From contig JAEWHZ010000081.1 in the NCBI GenBank assembly GCA_023387585.1, forward strand, positions 1-13,753: a stretch of 13,753 nucleotides of DNA, read 5' to 3'. The DNA comes from Pseudomonadota bacterium. GTDB taxonomy: Bacteria > Pseudomonadota > Alphaproteobacteria > Rhizobiales > Devosiaceae. The notes beneath the pieces are model-generated. The model searched no databases and was not told the DNA's origin. It saw nothing but the letters and a program-made list of their open reading frames with translations. Shown in pieces: positions 1 to 7,242 of the stretch (within the stretch, counting starts at the first letter, position 1; each line of letters opens with the position of its first letter). The position numbers were made by a program, and so were the translations under genes.

Positions 1-986
1 TAGCGGGCGTTGAAGCCGATCTCGAAGCCTTCGGTCTCGAAATCGACCGGAAGTTCCTCGTTCGCCGTGCCGTGGTCGGGATTGTTCACCGACAATTCCA
101 GCATCCCGTTGCTCGCCGAAAGCTTCACGGCTTTGCCGCCGCGGTCCGAAGCGATGGTCGAGACGCGATCGACCGCCACCGCGAAGGCGTTGCGGTCGAC
201 GCTCATCTGCTTGTCGTTGTTCTTGGGCGTCACCCGCTCATAGTCGGGGAATGTCCCCTCGATCAGCTTCGAGAGCAGCACCACCGAGCCGAGCGACACC
301 CGGATCTTGGTCTCGGACAGCTCGACCTGCACCTCGTCCTCGGCGCCGTCGAGCAGCTTGAGCACCTCGCCGACCGTCTTTTTCGGCACGATGATGCCGG
401 GCATGCCCTCGGCGCCGGAGGGCGCCGCCGTGTCGGCGCGCGCCATGCGATGCCCGTCGGTCGCCACGGCGCGCAGCACCGGCCCGTTCCCCGCATCGAT
501 CGTGTGCAGGTAGATGCCGTTGAGATAATAGCGCGTCTCCTCGTTGGAGATCGCGAATTGCGTGCGCTCGATCAATTCGCGCAGCGCCGGCGCGGCGATG
601 GCGAAGCTGTGGCCGAAGCTGCCGGATTTGAGGTCGGGAAAGCCGTCCGGCGACAGGCAGGCGAGATGGAAGCGCGAGCGCCCCGAGGTCAGCAGCATCT
701 GCTCGCCGCCCTGGTTCTCGAGCCGCACCTCGGCGCCGTCCGCCAGCTTGCGCACGATCTCGTAAAGCGTGTGCGCCGGCACCGTGGTGGTGCCCGGTGT
801 CGCGACGATGGCGGGTATGGTCTCGGTCACCTCGATGTCGAGGTCGGTGGCGCGCAATTCGAGCCCGTCGCCCCCCGCGCGCAGCAGCACATTGGCGAGG
901 ATGGGGTAGGTGTTGCGCCTCTCGACCACGCGATGCACATGTCCGAGGGACTTGAGCAGGTGATTGCGTTCGAGCGTGACTTTCAT
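1..986 (-). CDS. dnaN: DNA polymerase III subunit beta (sliding clamp), 3' end cut by window edge
   Basis: The beta clamp encircles DNA and tethers Pol III and other clamp-binding proteins. Translation from the ATG at 986 gives 328 complete codons opening MKVTLERNHLLKSLGHVHRV, with clamp signatures such as RNTYPILANVLL, ATDLDIEV and ATDGHRMA. The visible part ends in EIGFNAR, matching the family pattern E-I-G-F-N before Y-L-x-D-x-L, so about 44 of the usual ~372 residues lie beyond the left edge, including the end of domain 3. A purine-rich ribosome site (GAGGAAGA on the minus strand, 996-1003) sits about 10 nt before the ATG. dnaN follows dnaA in the same direction after a 164-bp gap (987-1150). 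That gap has no clear promoter or terminator, though GGCGATA occurs twice about 10 bp apart in it. Identity is certain; only the C-terminus is unseen. Confidence 0.97.
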   Translation of the reverse strand, partial: MKVTLERNHLLKSLGHVHRVVERRNTYPILANVLLRAGGDGLELRATDLDIEVTETIPAIVATPGTTTVPAHTLYEIVRKLADGAEVRLENQGGEQMLLTSGRSRFHLACLSPDGFPDLKSGSFGHSFAIAAPALRELIERTQFAISNEETRYYLNGIYLHTIDAGNGPVLRAVATDGHRMARADTAAPSGAEGMPGIIVPKKTVGEVLKLLDGAEDEVQVELSETKIRVSLGSVVLLSKLIEGTFPDYERVTPKNNDKQMSVDRNAFAVAVDRVSTIASDRGGKAVKLSASNGMLELSVNNPDHGTANEELPVDFETEGFEIGFNAR

Positions 987-1150
987 CGCCGGTGATCTTC
1001 CTCGGTCGGGCAGGCGGCGCGGGACGGAAATCCCCATGCGCCGGGGTCGAGACCATGGCAATTTGCATGCGCCAAGGCAAGGCCGCCGGGCGTTTGCGCA
1101 CGGCAAATATCGCCGTTTATCGCCCGGTCCCGCCCGCCGGCCGCGCCGTT

Positions 1151-2740
1151 CTATTCCTCGAGCATGCGCTTGAGCAGCTCGATTTCCTGGCACAGTTCGG
1201 GGTCCTCGCGCATCATCTGCTCCACCTTGCGCACCGAATGCAGCACGGTGGTGTGGTCGCGCCCGCCGAAGCGGCGCCCGATCTCGGGCAGCGAGCGGCT
1301 GGTCAGCGCCTTGGCGAGATACATGGCGATCTGGCGGGGCCGCACCACGTCGCGCGAGCGGCGCGCCGAGAGCAATTCGTTGCGCGGCACCTTGAAGTGG
1401 CGCGACACGATCTTGAGGATGTCCTCGATGCGCACGCGCTTGACGTCGCGGGTGCGGATCAGGTCGGCCAGCGTGCGCTCGGCCAGCGGCACGGTGATCA
1501 GGTCGTGCGAGAGCTGGTTGGCCGCCACCAGCCGGTTGACCGCGCCGTCGAGGTCTCGCCCATGGCTCATCACCGAGCGCGCGATATAGTCGATCACCGC
1601 GCCGGGGAAATGCACGCCGTAGCGGGCCGTTGCCTGGTCGGCGCGCCGCTGCACGATCGAGCGGCGCATGTCGAGATCGAACCCCAGGATCGGCACCACC
1701 AGCCCGCCCGACAGGCGCGAGCGGATGCGCTCGTCGAGCATTTCGAGGTCGCGCGGCGGGGAATCGGCGGCGACCACCACCTGGCGCGCCCCGCTCAGGA
1801 GCGAGCCCAGCGTGTGGCCGAACTCGGTGGCCGACTTGCCCTGCAAAAACTGCATGTCGTCGATCAGCAGAAGGTCGACCTTGCGCAGCCAGTCCTTGAA
1901 GGTCAGCGCCGACTGGCCCTTCACCGCCTGGATGAAGTGGTACATGAAATGGTCGGCCGTCAGATAGACGATGGTGCGCTGCGGATTGGCCTCCAGCGCC
2001 GCATTGGCGATGGCGTTGAGCAGGTGCGACTTGCCCAGGCCGACGCTCGCATGGACATAGACCGGGTTGAAGCTCGTCGTGCCGTTGGCGACGGCGGCGG
2101 CCACCTGCTTGGCGGCGCCGAGCGCGATCTCGTTCGAACCGCCGGCGACGAAGTTCTCGAAGCTCATGCGCGGCTCGATCGCCGTGCCCGAAAGCGCGTC
2201 GCCCTTCTCGCGCCCCAGCCCCTCGCGCGTCAGGCGCGCGGGCTGCGCCGCCACCGGCGCGGGCTGGCTCTCATTGGCCGCTCCCGGCATCGGTTGCCTC
2301 GCGTCCTCGGCCGGCTTGCCTTCGCGCGCTAGGCGCTGCGCCGGCTGGCCGTTGATGCGCATGGTGATCTGCAGCCGCGCCACTTCGGGCGCGTCGAGGC
2401 GCAGCGCCTCGAGCAGGCGGTCGGAATAATTGGACTGGATCCATGAGCACAGGAACCGCGTCGGGGCCGACAGATGCGCCACGTCGCCGACCAGTTCCTC
2501 CAGCTCGAGCCGAGCGAACCACGAGGTGAACACGTCCTCGCCGACCGCGACCCGCAGGCGCGCGCGCACCCGCTTCCAGATCTCGGCCAGCCTTGCGTCC
2601 TCGTCCTGCCCGCTCACGACGGCAACCCTGGAACCGGCCGCGGCCGTCGATTTTGCCGGACCTGTCGATTTCGGCTCAGCGCCCGCGTCTGGACTGCCCC
2701 CATTCCAGTCTTCCCTTCCGGCCAACGCCTGCTGTTTCAT
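1151..2740 (-). CDS. dnaA: Chromosomal replication initiator protein DnaA
   Basis: AAA+ ATPase that binds origin DnaA boxes and opens the duplex. From the ATG at 2740 it is 529 aa. Domain I lies at about residues 50-120 (AEIWKRVRARLRVAVGEDVF, then TSWFARLELEE). A Pro/Ala/Gln-rich linker follows at ~140-190. The AAA+ domain has Walker A GLGKSH (~234-239) and Walker B LLLIDDMQFL (~290-299). Domain IV carries the DnaA signature GGRDHTTVLHSVRKVE (~492-507). I chose 2740 because GAAGGGCAG lies just upstream; an in-frame ATG at 2824 would add 28 residues of low-complexity, non-conserved sequence. Even from 2740 there are about 48 residues before domain I, rich in Ala, Gly and Ser, which is longer than usual. 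It is transcribed toward dnaN, as in most bacteria. Identity is certain; the start is moderately sure. Confidence 0.97.
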   Translation of the reverse strand: MKQQALAGREDWNGGSPDAGAEPKSTGPAKSTAAAGSRVAVVSGQDEDARLAEIWKRVRARLRVAVGEDVFTSWFARLELEELVGDVAHLSAPTRFLCSWIQSNYSDRLLEALRLDAPEVARLQITMRINGQPAQRLAREGKPAEDARQPMPGAANESQPAPVAAQPARLTREGLGREKGDALSGTAIEPRMSFENFVAGGSNEIALGAAKQVAAAVANGTTSFNPVYVHASVGLGKSHLLNAIANAALEANPQRTIVYLTADHFMYHFIQAVKGQSALTFKDWLRKVDLLLIDDMQFLQGKSATEFGHTLGSLLSGARQVVVAADSPPRDLEMLDERIRSRLSGGLVVPILGFDLDMRRSIVQRRADQATARYGVHFPGAVIDYIARSVMSHGRDLDGAVNRLVAANQLSHDLITVPLAERTLADLIRTRDVKRVRIEDILKIVSRHFKVPRNELLSARRSRDVVRPRQIAMYLAKALTSRSLPEIGRRFGGRDHTTVLHSVRKVEQMMREDPELCQEIELLKRMLEE

Positions 2741-2897
2741 AGTCTGCCCTTCATCCTGCCCGCCCGCCGCCGCTACAGGACGCGCGAGGCCGTTCCAAAC
2801 CCTGCATGCGGGTTTCCCCGGCATGCGGCACAGTCAAAGCGACCCCCGCCGCGACCTCCTGGGTTGCCGCGTACATGCTTCGACTCGCCAATCTGAC

Positions 2898-2915
2898 CCG
2901 GTTGACCAACACCGG
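2898..2915. repeat. Operator-like imperfect inverted repeat upstream of dnaA
   Basis: CCGGTTG, two bases, then CAAC-A-CCGG: a 7-bp inverted repeat interrupted by one extra A, centred about 165 bp upstream of the dnaA start. A second short palindrome, GCCGT-CAA-ACGGC, lies at 2924-2936. Either could be a protein-binding site in the dnaA leader or promoter; no regulator can be named from sequence. Confidence 0.3.
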
Positions 2916-3026
2916 AAGGAACCGCCGTCAAACGGCAATAAAACTCAAGTCGCGGCCAATGAAAATGGCGCGTCTTGCCGCTTGAATACTCAGGAAACTG
3001 ACGCGAACAGCGCCGTGACCGACCCC

Positions 3027-3058
3027 TAGTCTATGCCCGTCTGTGTAGTCTGTATGCC
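3027..3058. repeat. Short near-direct repeat TAGTCTATGCC / TAGTCTGTATGCC
   Basis: TAGTCTATGCC (3027-3037) recurs as TAGTCTGTATGCC (3046-3058), 19 bp apart and differing by a two-base insertion. The spacing is close to two helical turns, as expected for paired binding sites on one DNA face. It lies about 290-320 bp upstream of dnaA. Function unknown. Confidence 0.4.
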
Positions 3059-3136
3059 GTCCCGCCGCTCTGCTGTCGGCTTGTCCGTCATCCACGCCGC
3101 GTACTTTAGAGCCCCCCCGTGGGGGGAGCAACAGGC

Positions 3137-3236
3137 GAATCGCTCAAATAGGGGCTTGACTCTTTTCCCCGTTGGACTCCGCCTTCACCCCCCCTTTTCC
3201 CACGACAATTTAAGCGCTTGGACTCAATGCAGAATC
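3137..3236. promoter_or_regulatory. Cluster of five GANTC (CcrM-type methylation) sites
   Basis: GANTC occurs at 3137-3141, 3158-3162, 3175-3179, 3221-3225 and 3232-3236, with a sixth at 3360-3364 and a seventh at 2882-2886. Elsewhere in the window these sites look sparse, roughly one per several hundred bases by eye. Two sit in an identical 8-mer TTGGACTC (3172-3179, 3218-3225) and a third in TTGACTC (3156-3162). In Caulobacter and Hyphomicrobiales, CcrM methylates GANTC and the methylation state gates dnaA and GcrA-dependent promoters; origin regions can also be GANTC-rich. Placement upstream of dnaA makes replication-linked control the likeliest reading. Confidence 0.5.
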
Positions 3237-3240
3237 AGTC

Positions 3241-3277
3241 CCGCCCGCCGCCATTGGCGAGGCGAGGATTTTTTTTG
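3241..3277 (+). terminator. Possible intrinsic terminator reading rightward (imperfect stem plus T8)
   Basis: An imperfect GC stem (GCC/GGC with an ATT loop at 3250-3258, extended by CGCC/GGCG at 3246-3249 and 3261-3264 across a two-base bulge) is followed by eight T at 3269-3276. No rightward gene upstream needs it, so it may end an unannotated transcript or simply be an AT tract in the control region. Confidence 0.25.
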
Positions 3278-3432
3278 CAGCCCTGCCTTGTACCCGCGCG
3301 GGCCCCTCGGGCTTTGCGGCTCCATGCCGCGCCAAGTGGTTCGCATCGCTGTGGATTTTGAATCTACGCCATGGACGGCATCGGTGTGCGATACCGATTT
3401 CTACCTACGTGTCCGTCGCCCTTTGTCTCCGC

Positions 3433-3455
3433 CGGCCTGCCGGTGCGGCAGGCCG
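3433..3455. repeat. Perfect 10-bp inverted repeat beside the rpsT terminator
   Basis: CGGCCTGCCG and CGGCAGGCCG are exact reverse complements separated by GTG. The element lies 9 bp beyond the T-tract of the rpsT terminator, giving two strong hairpins in tandem. It has no T-run of its own. It could be a back-up transcription block, a protein-binding palindrome or one copy of a dispersed repeat; no second copy was noticed here. Confidence 0.55.
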
Positions 3456-3463
3456 TACCGGCA

Positions 3464-3490
3464 ACAAAAAAGGCCCCCGAGGGGGCCTTG
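3464..3490 (-). terminator. Rho-independent terminator of rpsT
   Basis: A perfect stem (AAGGCCCCC at 3470-3478 against GGGGGCCTT at 3481-3489, the central bases forming the loop) is followed on the minus strand by a run of T (A-tract 3466-3471 on the plus strand). It starts 44 bp past the rpsT stop, and should isolate rpsT transcription from dnaA. Confidence 0.9.
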
Positions 3491-3533
3491 ATCGAAATGG
3501 CGTTCAGGCTGCGGGGCAGGGTGCCCGGAAGGC

Positions 3534-3806
3534 TCAGCCGGCGGTGGCCAGGGCCTTCACGCGCGAGTTGAGGCGCGAGACCTTGCGGGCGGCCTGGTTG
3601 GCATGGACGATCCCCTTGCCGGCGGCGCGGTGCAGCTCGGGCTCGGCGGCGCGCAGCGCCGTCATGGCCGCGCCGTGGTCGCCCGCGGCGATGGCTTCCT
3701 CGACCCGACGCAGGAAGGTGCGCACGCGCGAGCGGCGCGACTTGTTCACCGCGGTGCGGGTTTCGATCTTGCGGGTGGCCTTCTTGGCCGATGGCGTATT
3801 GGCCAT
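3534..3806 (-). CDS. rpsT: 30S ribosomal protein bS20
   Basis: Small-subunit ribosomal protein that binds 16S rRNA early in assembly. The 90-aa product opens MANTPSAKKATRKIETRTAV and is strongly basic (KSRRSRVRTFLRRVEEAIAA), with the typical GKGIVHANQAARKVSRLNSR near the C-terminus. Length matches the family (about 85-90 aa). AGAGGA lies 6 nt before the ATG. The gene is monocistronic: a near-consensus promoter at 3906-3934 and a strong terminator at 3464-3490 bracket it. Its position between mutM and dnaA is common in Hyphomicrobiales. Confidence 0.97.
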   Translation of the reverse strand: MANTPSAKKATRKIETRTAVNKSRRSRVRTFLRRVEEAIAAGDHGAAMTALRAAEPELHRAAGKGIVHANQAARKVSRLNSRVKALATAG

Positions 3807-3878
3807 GAATGTCCTCTTGGCGCTCGCTTCCCGGCCAGTGCGGTCCGACGCCCTTGGTCCGGGGTTGCAAATGAAAGC

Positions 3879-3895
3879 GGCGGCACCCGGCCGCC
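3879..3895 (-). promoter_or_regulatory. Hairpin near the 5' end of the rpsT leader
   Basis: GGCGGC and GCCGCC form a perfect 6-bp stem around a five-base loop, just after the predicted transcription start (about 3899). The rpsT leader would be about 93 nt. Leader structures that mediate feedback are known for ribosomal protein genes, but a role for this hairpin is only inferred. Confidence 0.3.
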
Positions 3896-3905
3896 AGTCG
3901 GGCGC

Positions 3906-3934
3906 TCTATAATGCAGCGCCTGTCGGGCGTCAA
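3906..3934 (-). promoter_or_regulatory. Sigma70-type promoter of rpsT
   Basis: Reading the minus strand, TTGACG (-35, 3929-3934) and TATAGA (-10, 3906-3911) are separated by exactly 17 bp (3912-3928). Both hexamers match the consensus at five of six positions, the best promoter in the window. It begins 13 bp beyond the mutM stop and fits strong expression of a ribosomal protein. Confidence 0.85.
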
Positions 3935-3947
3935 CAGGCGCGCCGGC

Positions 3948-4823
3948 TCAGTGCTGGCATGTCGGACAGTAAAAGGTCGAGCGCCCCGATTGCACGATGC
4001 GCGCAATGGTGCCGGTGCAGCCCGGGCGCGGGCAGGGCGCGCCTTCGCGGTCATAGACCGAAAAACTGTGCTGGAAATAGCCGCTCGCCCCGTCCGCGGC
4101 GCGAAAATCGCGCAAGGTCGACCCGCCCGCCGCGATCGCGTCCTCGAGCACGGCGCGGATGGCGCGCACCAGCGCCTCGAGCCTCTGGCCCGGCCCGCCA
4201 CCGGCCTCGACCAGCGAGGCTGCCGGCACGGTCGGCGCGATCCCGGCGCGCCACAGCGCCTCGCACACATAGATGTTCCCCAGCCCCGCGATCCGCCTCT
4301 GGTCGAGCAGCGCCGCCTTGATCGGCGTGCGCCGCCCCTTCAGTGCCGCCGCCAGCCCCTCGGCCGACAATTCATTGCCCAGCGGCTCCGGCCCGAGGCC
4401 CGCGAGATAGGGGCTCTCCGCGCCCGGCGCGATCAGGTCGATGAAGCCGAACCGGCGCGGGTCGGAATAGATCAGATCCATCTCGCCATGCGCCTGATGC
4501 GCCAGCCCCACCCGCAAATGGTCGTGCCCGCCCGCCGGCGCATGATAGCGCGTCTTCTCGTCCGGCACATGGTCGGCGAACCGCCAGGCGCCGGTCATCC
4601 CCAGATGGCTGAGCAGGGTCTGCCCGTCCGACAGCGCGAACAGCAGGTATTTTGCCCGCCTTTCGAGCCCCGCGATCCTGCGGCCGGCGAGCTGTTCGGC
4701 CAGCCCTTTTGGAAACGGAAAGCGCAGATCCGGCCGGTAGAGCGTGACGCTCCTTATATCAGCGCCGACCACATAGGGCATCAGCCCGCGGCGTACGGTC
4801 TCGACTTCGGGCAGTTCAGGCAT
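3948..4823 (-). CDS. mutM: Formamidopyrimidine-DNA glycosylase (Fpg/MutM)
   Basis: Base-excision repair enzyme that removes 8-oxoguanine and formamidopyrimidines and nicks the abasic site. The 291-aa protein begins MPELPEVETVRRGL: Pro2 is the catalytic nucleophile and Glu3 follows it. The conserved Lys is in RRAKYLLF (K58), the helix-two-turn-helix with GLGNIYVCEALW is at about 175-191, and the C-terminal zinc finger has Cys264, Cys269, Cys286 and Cys289 with GRSTFYC. All catalytic and metal residues are present. It is divergent from ubiE, with 88 bp between the two starts. It ends 14 bp before the rpsT promoter, so the two minus-strand genes appear to be separate units. Confidence 0.97.
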   Translation of the reverse strand: MPELPEVETVRRGLMPYVVGADIRSVTLYRPDLRFPFPKGLAEQLAGRRIAGLERRAKYLLFALSDGQTLLSHLGMTGAWRFADHVPDEKTRYHAPAGGHDHLRVGLAHQAHGEMDLIYSDPRRFGFIDLIAPGAESPYLAGLGPEPLGNELSAEGLAAALKGRRTPIKAALLDQRRIAGLGNIYVCEALWRAGIAPTVPAASLVEAGGGPGQRLEALVRAIRAVLEDAIAAGGSTLRDFRAADGASGYFQHSFSVYDREGAPCPRPGCTGTIARIVQSGRSTFYCPTCQH

Positions 4824-4911
4824 TTCGGTTCCCGGCTGTGCGGCTTTGCGCGGTGGTCATCGGCGATGCGCTGTGTATATGGTGCGCCCGAGCCAGTCAC
4901 GGAGAAGTTGC

Positions 4912-5673
4912 ATGGCCGCCCAGACCACACATTTCGGCGAACGGACCGTGGCGCTCGAGGACAAGCAGGGTCTGGTCGACGAGGTCTTCCACAAGGTCGC
5001 CGACCGCTACGATCTGATGAACGATCTGATGAGCCTCGGCGTGCACCGGCTGTGGAAGGACGCGCTGGTGGCCGAGCTTGCCCCGCCCAAGCAGGGCGGG
5101 CGGCCGTTTCGCGTGCTCGACATGGCCGGCGGCACCGGCGATGTCGCCGAGCGCATCGTCAACGCCTCGCTCGGCTATGCGGACGTCGTCGTCTCCGACA
5201 TCAATTCCGACATGCTGCGCGTCGGCCGCGAGCGCGCCGCCCGCTGGCGCTTTCCCGACAAGGTCAGCTTCGTCGAGGCCAATGCCGAGGCGCTGCCCTT
5301 CGAGGACCGGAGCTTCGACGCCTACACCATCGCCTTCGGCATCCGCAACGTGCCGCGCATCGAGACCGCGCTGGCCGAGGCCCATCGCGTCCTCAAGCGC
5401 GGCGGGCGCATCCTCGTGCTCGAATTCAGCCAGGTCGACCTGCCCGGCCTCGATGCCGTCTATCGCGCCTATTCCGATCGCGTGATCCCCGGCCTCGGCA
5501 AGGCCGTCGCCGGCGAGGCCGAGCCCTATCGCTATCTCGTCGAATCCATCCGCCGCTTCCCCGCGCCCCCGGCCTTCTCCGCCATGCTGTCCGGGGCCGG
5601 CTTCACCCGCATCCGCCACACCGCGCTCAGCGGCAATATCGCCGCCCTGTTCAGCGCCCGCCGCATGAGCTGA
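4912..5673 (+). CDS. ubiE: Demethylubiquinone/demethylmenaquinone C-methyltransferase UbiE
   Basis: SAM-dependent methyltransferase that adds the ring C-methyl group in ubiquinone (and menaquinone) synthesis. From the ATG at 4912 it is 253 aa. Family signatures are YDLMNDLMSLGVHRLWK (~33-49), SAM-binding VLDMAGGTGDVAE (~68-80), the acidic residue in VSDINSDML (~94-102) and IAFGIRNVPR (~140-149). I chose 4912 over an in-frame ATG 66 bp earlier because GGAGAAG (4901-4907) sits 4 nt upstream and family conservation begins shortly after MAAQTTHFGERTV. ubiB starts 10 bp after the stop, so the two are almost surely cotranscribed. A TATATG at 4876-4881 could be a -10 but has no good -35. Confidence 0.96.
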   Translation: MAAQTTHFGERTVALEDKQGLVDEVFHKVADRYDLMNDLMSLGVHRLWKDALVAELAPPKQGGRPFRVLDMAGGTGDVAERIVNASLGYADVVVSDINSDMLRVGRERAARWRFPDKVSFVEANAEALPFEDRSFDAYTIAFGIRNVPRIETALAEAHRVLKRGGRILVLEFSQVDLPGLDAVYRAYSDRVIPGLGKAVAGEAEPYRYLVESIRRFPAPPAFSAMLSGAGFTRIRHTALSGNIAALFSARRMS

Positions 5674-5683
5674 GGGCGCCATA

Positions 5684-7231
5684 ATGGGGCTTGCGGCCTA
5701 TTTCCGCCTGGTCCGCGCCGGCTACGTGCTGTCGCGCGAGGGGGCCTTTTCCATCTTCGATGGCATCGAGCTGCCGCCGGCGCTGAGCTTCGGCATGCGC
5801 ATGGCGCGTATTTTCGAGCGCCCCTCGGTGCGCCGCACCGGCCGCGTCGAGCGGCTGACGCGCGGGCTCAACCGGCTCGGCCCCACCTATGTGAAATTCG
5901 GCCAGACCCTCGCCACCCGCCCCGACATCGTCGGGCTCGAGGCCGCCAGGGAGCTCTCCGCGCTCCAGGACCGCATGGAGCCCTTCGACGGCGCCCTGGT
6001 ACCGGGCATTCTCACGGAATCGCTCGGTGCCGAGGCCGCCGACATCACCGAGCTCTCCCCGCCCGTCGCCGCCGCCTCCATCGCCCAGGTGCATTCGGCG
6101 AAACTGCGCACCACCGGCGAGCGCGTCGCGGTCAAGGTGCTGCGCCCCGGCGTCGAGGCGCGGTTCCTCGCCGATATCGAAAGCTATTACGCCGGCGCGC
6201 GCCTCGTTGAGCGCCTGCTGCCCGCCACCCGGCGCCTGCGCCCCACCGATGTCGTCGCCACCCTCGACCGCTCGGCCCGGCTCGAGCTCGACCTGCGCCT
6301 CGAAGCCGCCGCCATGTCCGAATTCGCCGGCAACATCAAGGAAGACACCGGCTTCGCCGTGCCGCGCATCAGCTGGGACCACACGGCGCGCAACGTGCTG
6401 ACCACCTCCTGGGTCGACGCCATCCCCATCCGCGAGATCGCCGCCATCGACGCCGCCGGCATCGACCGGCGCGTGCTGGCGCGGAACCTGTTGCAGAACT
6501 TTTTGCGCCACGCCATCCGCGACGGCTTCTTCCACGCCGACATGCATCCGGGCAATCTGTTCGCCGATCCGCGCACCAATGGCGTCATCGCCGTCGATTT
6601 CGGCATCATGGGCCGCATCACCAAGCGCGAGCGGCGCTTCCTCGCCGACATCCTCTACGGCTTCATCAGCCGCGACTACCGCATGATCGCCCGGCGCCAT
6701 TTCGACATCGGCTACGTGCCCGAGCACCAGTCGGTCGACGATTTCTCGCTGGCCATCCGCTCCATCGGCGAGCCGCTGCATGGCCGCATCGCCGCCGACA
6801 TCTCCATGGGCAAGGTGCTCGGCCAGCTCTTCGCCATCACCGAATTGTTCGACATGCAGACCCGCCCCGAGCTGGTGCTGCTGCAAAAATCCATGGTGCT
6901 GGTCGAAGGCGTTGCGCGCACGCTCGATCCCGATCTCGACATCTGGACCGTCGCCGAGCCCGTCGTCGGCGACTGGATCCGGCGCGAGGCCGGCCCCATC
7001 GGCCGGCTCGAAGACCTCGCCGAACACGCCGCCACCGCCATCGAGGCCGCCGGGCGCCTCCCCGCCATCCTGCGCGACGCCGAGCACGTGCTGGCCGAGC
7101 TGCGCCTGCGCCGCCCCCGCCGCGGCCTCATCCCCGGCTGGATGGCCCTCACCCTCGGCACCCTGGGCATCGCCGCCCTCGCCACCCTCACCCTTCTGGC
7201 ATTGCGCCTGCTGCTGGCGGGGCCGGGCTAG
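5684..7231 (+). CDS. ubiB: UbiB/ABC1 (ADCK) family atypical kinase for ubiquinone biosynthesis
   Basis: Membrane-associated protein-kinase-like ATPase needed for ubiquinone synthesis. In 515 aa all family marks are present: the KxGQ motif in YVKFGQTLATRPD (K71-Q74), the Ala-rich loop AAASIAQVHSA (129-139), VAVKV with Lys151, HADMHPGNLF (284-293) and metal-binding VDFGIMG (DFG at 305-307). The C-terminus has a hydrophobic, likely membrane-spanning stretch at about 485-512, as usual for the family. It follows ubiE by 10 bp, pairing two steps of one pathway. Nothing looks damaged. Confidence 0.95.
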   Translation: MGLAAYFRLVRAGYVLSREGAFSIFDGIELPPALSFGMRMARIFERPSVRRTGRVERLTRGLNRLGPTYVKFGQTLATRPDIVGLEAARELSALQDRMEPFDGALVPGILTESLGAEAADITELSPPVAAASIAQVHSAKLRTTGERVAVKVLRPGVEARFLADIESYYAGARLVERLLPATRRLRPTDVVATLDRSARLELDLRLEAAAMSEFAGNIKEDTGFAVPRISWDHTARNVLTTSWVDAIPIREIAAIDAAGIDRRVLARNLLQNFLRHAIRDGFFHADMHPGNLFADPRTNGVIAVDFGIMGRITKRERRFLADILYGFISRDYRMIARRHFDIGYVPEHQSVDDFSLAIRSIGEPLHGRIAADISMGKVLGQLFAITELFDMQTRPELVLLQKSMVLVEGVARTLDPDLDIWTVAEPVVGDWIRREAGPIGRLEDLAEHAATAIEAAGRLPAILRDAEHVLAELRLRRPRRGLIPGWMALTLGTLGIAALATLTLLALRLLLAGPG

Positions 7232-7242
7232 TTCAAATTCGC

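Larger units (their letters stand above)
2741..3463. other. Long non-coding region upstream of dnaA; possible control region or origin
   Basis: About 720 bp separates the dnaA start from the rpsT terminator, far more than any other gap here. Open frames in it have no family resemblance and no convincing ribosome sites. It holds seven GANTC sites (six within 3137-3364), a poly-T tract (3269-3276), several hairpins and short repeats listed separately, and a slightly AT-richer patch at about 2930-3000. Two sequences match 7 of 9 bases of the E. coli DnaA box: TCATCCACG (3088-3096) and, on the other strand, TGTGGATTT (3350-3358). That is too weak to call boxes. A C-run/G-run pair (3112-3126) forms a short palindrome. 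No convincing -35/-10 pair for dnaA was found. An origin is plausible, but many alphaproteobacterial origins lie near hemE instead. Confidence 0.45.

Noticed and set aside
72..995. Long plus-strand open frame across dnaN
   Set aside because: It is the antisense shadow of dnaN, rich in His, Arg and Gly as expected from GC-rich codons read backward; the minus strand gives an unmistakable beta clamp.
992..2332. 446-codon plus-strand open frame across dnaA
   Set aside because: Antisense of dnaA with no recognisable domain; composition (many Arg, His, Gln) is typical of a mirrored high-GC gene.
3109..3129. C-run/G-run palindrome as a terminator
   Set aside because: Only six paired bases with a two-base centre and no T-tract on either strand.
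3088..3358. DnaA boxes at 3088-3096 and 3350-3358
   Set aside because: Each matches only 7 of 9 bases of the E. coli consensus, which is expected by chance in a region this long; not enough to call an origin.
3033..3491. Possible 152-aa gene in the non-coding region
   Set aside because: No ribosome site, no family resemblance, and it runs through the rpsT terminator and the tandem hairpin, which are better explained as non-coding.
3603..5684. 693-codon plus-strand open frame spanning rpsT, mutM and ubiE
   Set aside because: It crosses three clearly identified genes and both coding strands, has low-complexity Arg-rich translation and no ribosome site.
5651..7087. 478-codon minus-strand open frame across ubiB
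   Set aside because: Antisense of ubiB; Gly/Asp/His-rich translation with no motif.
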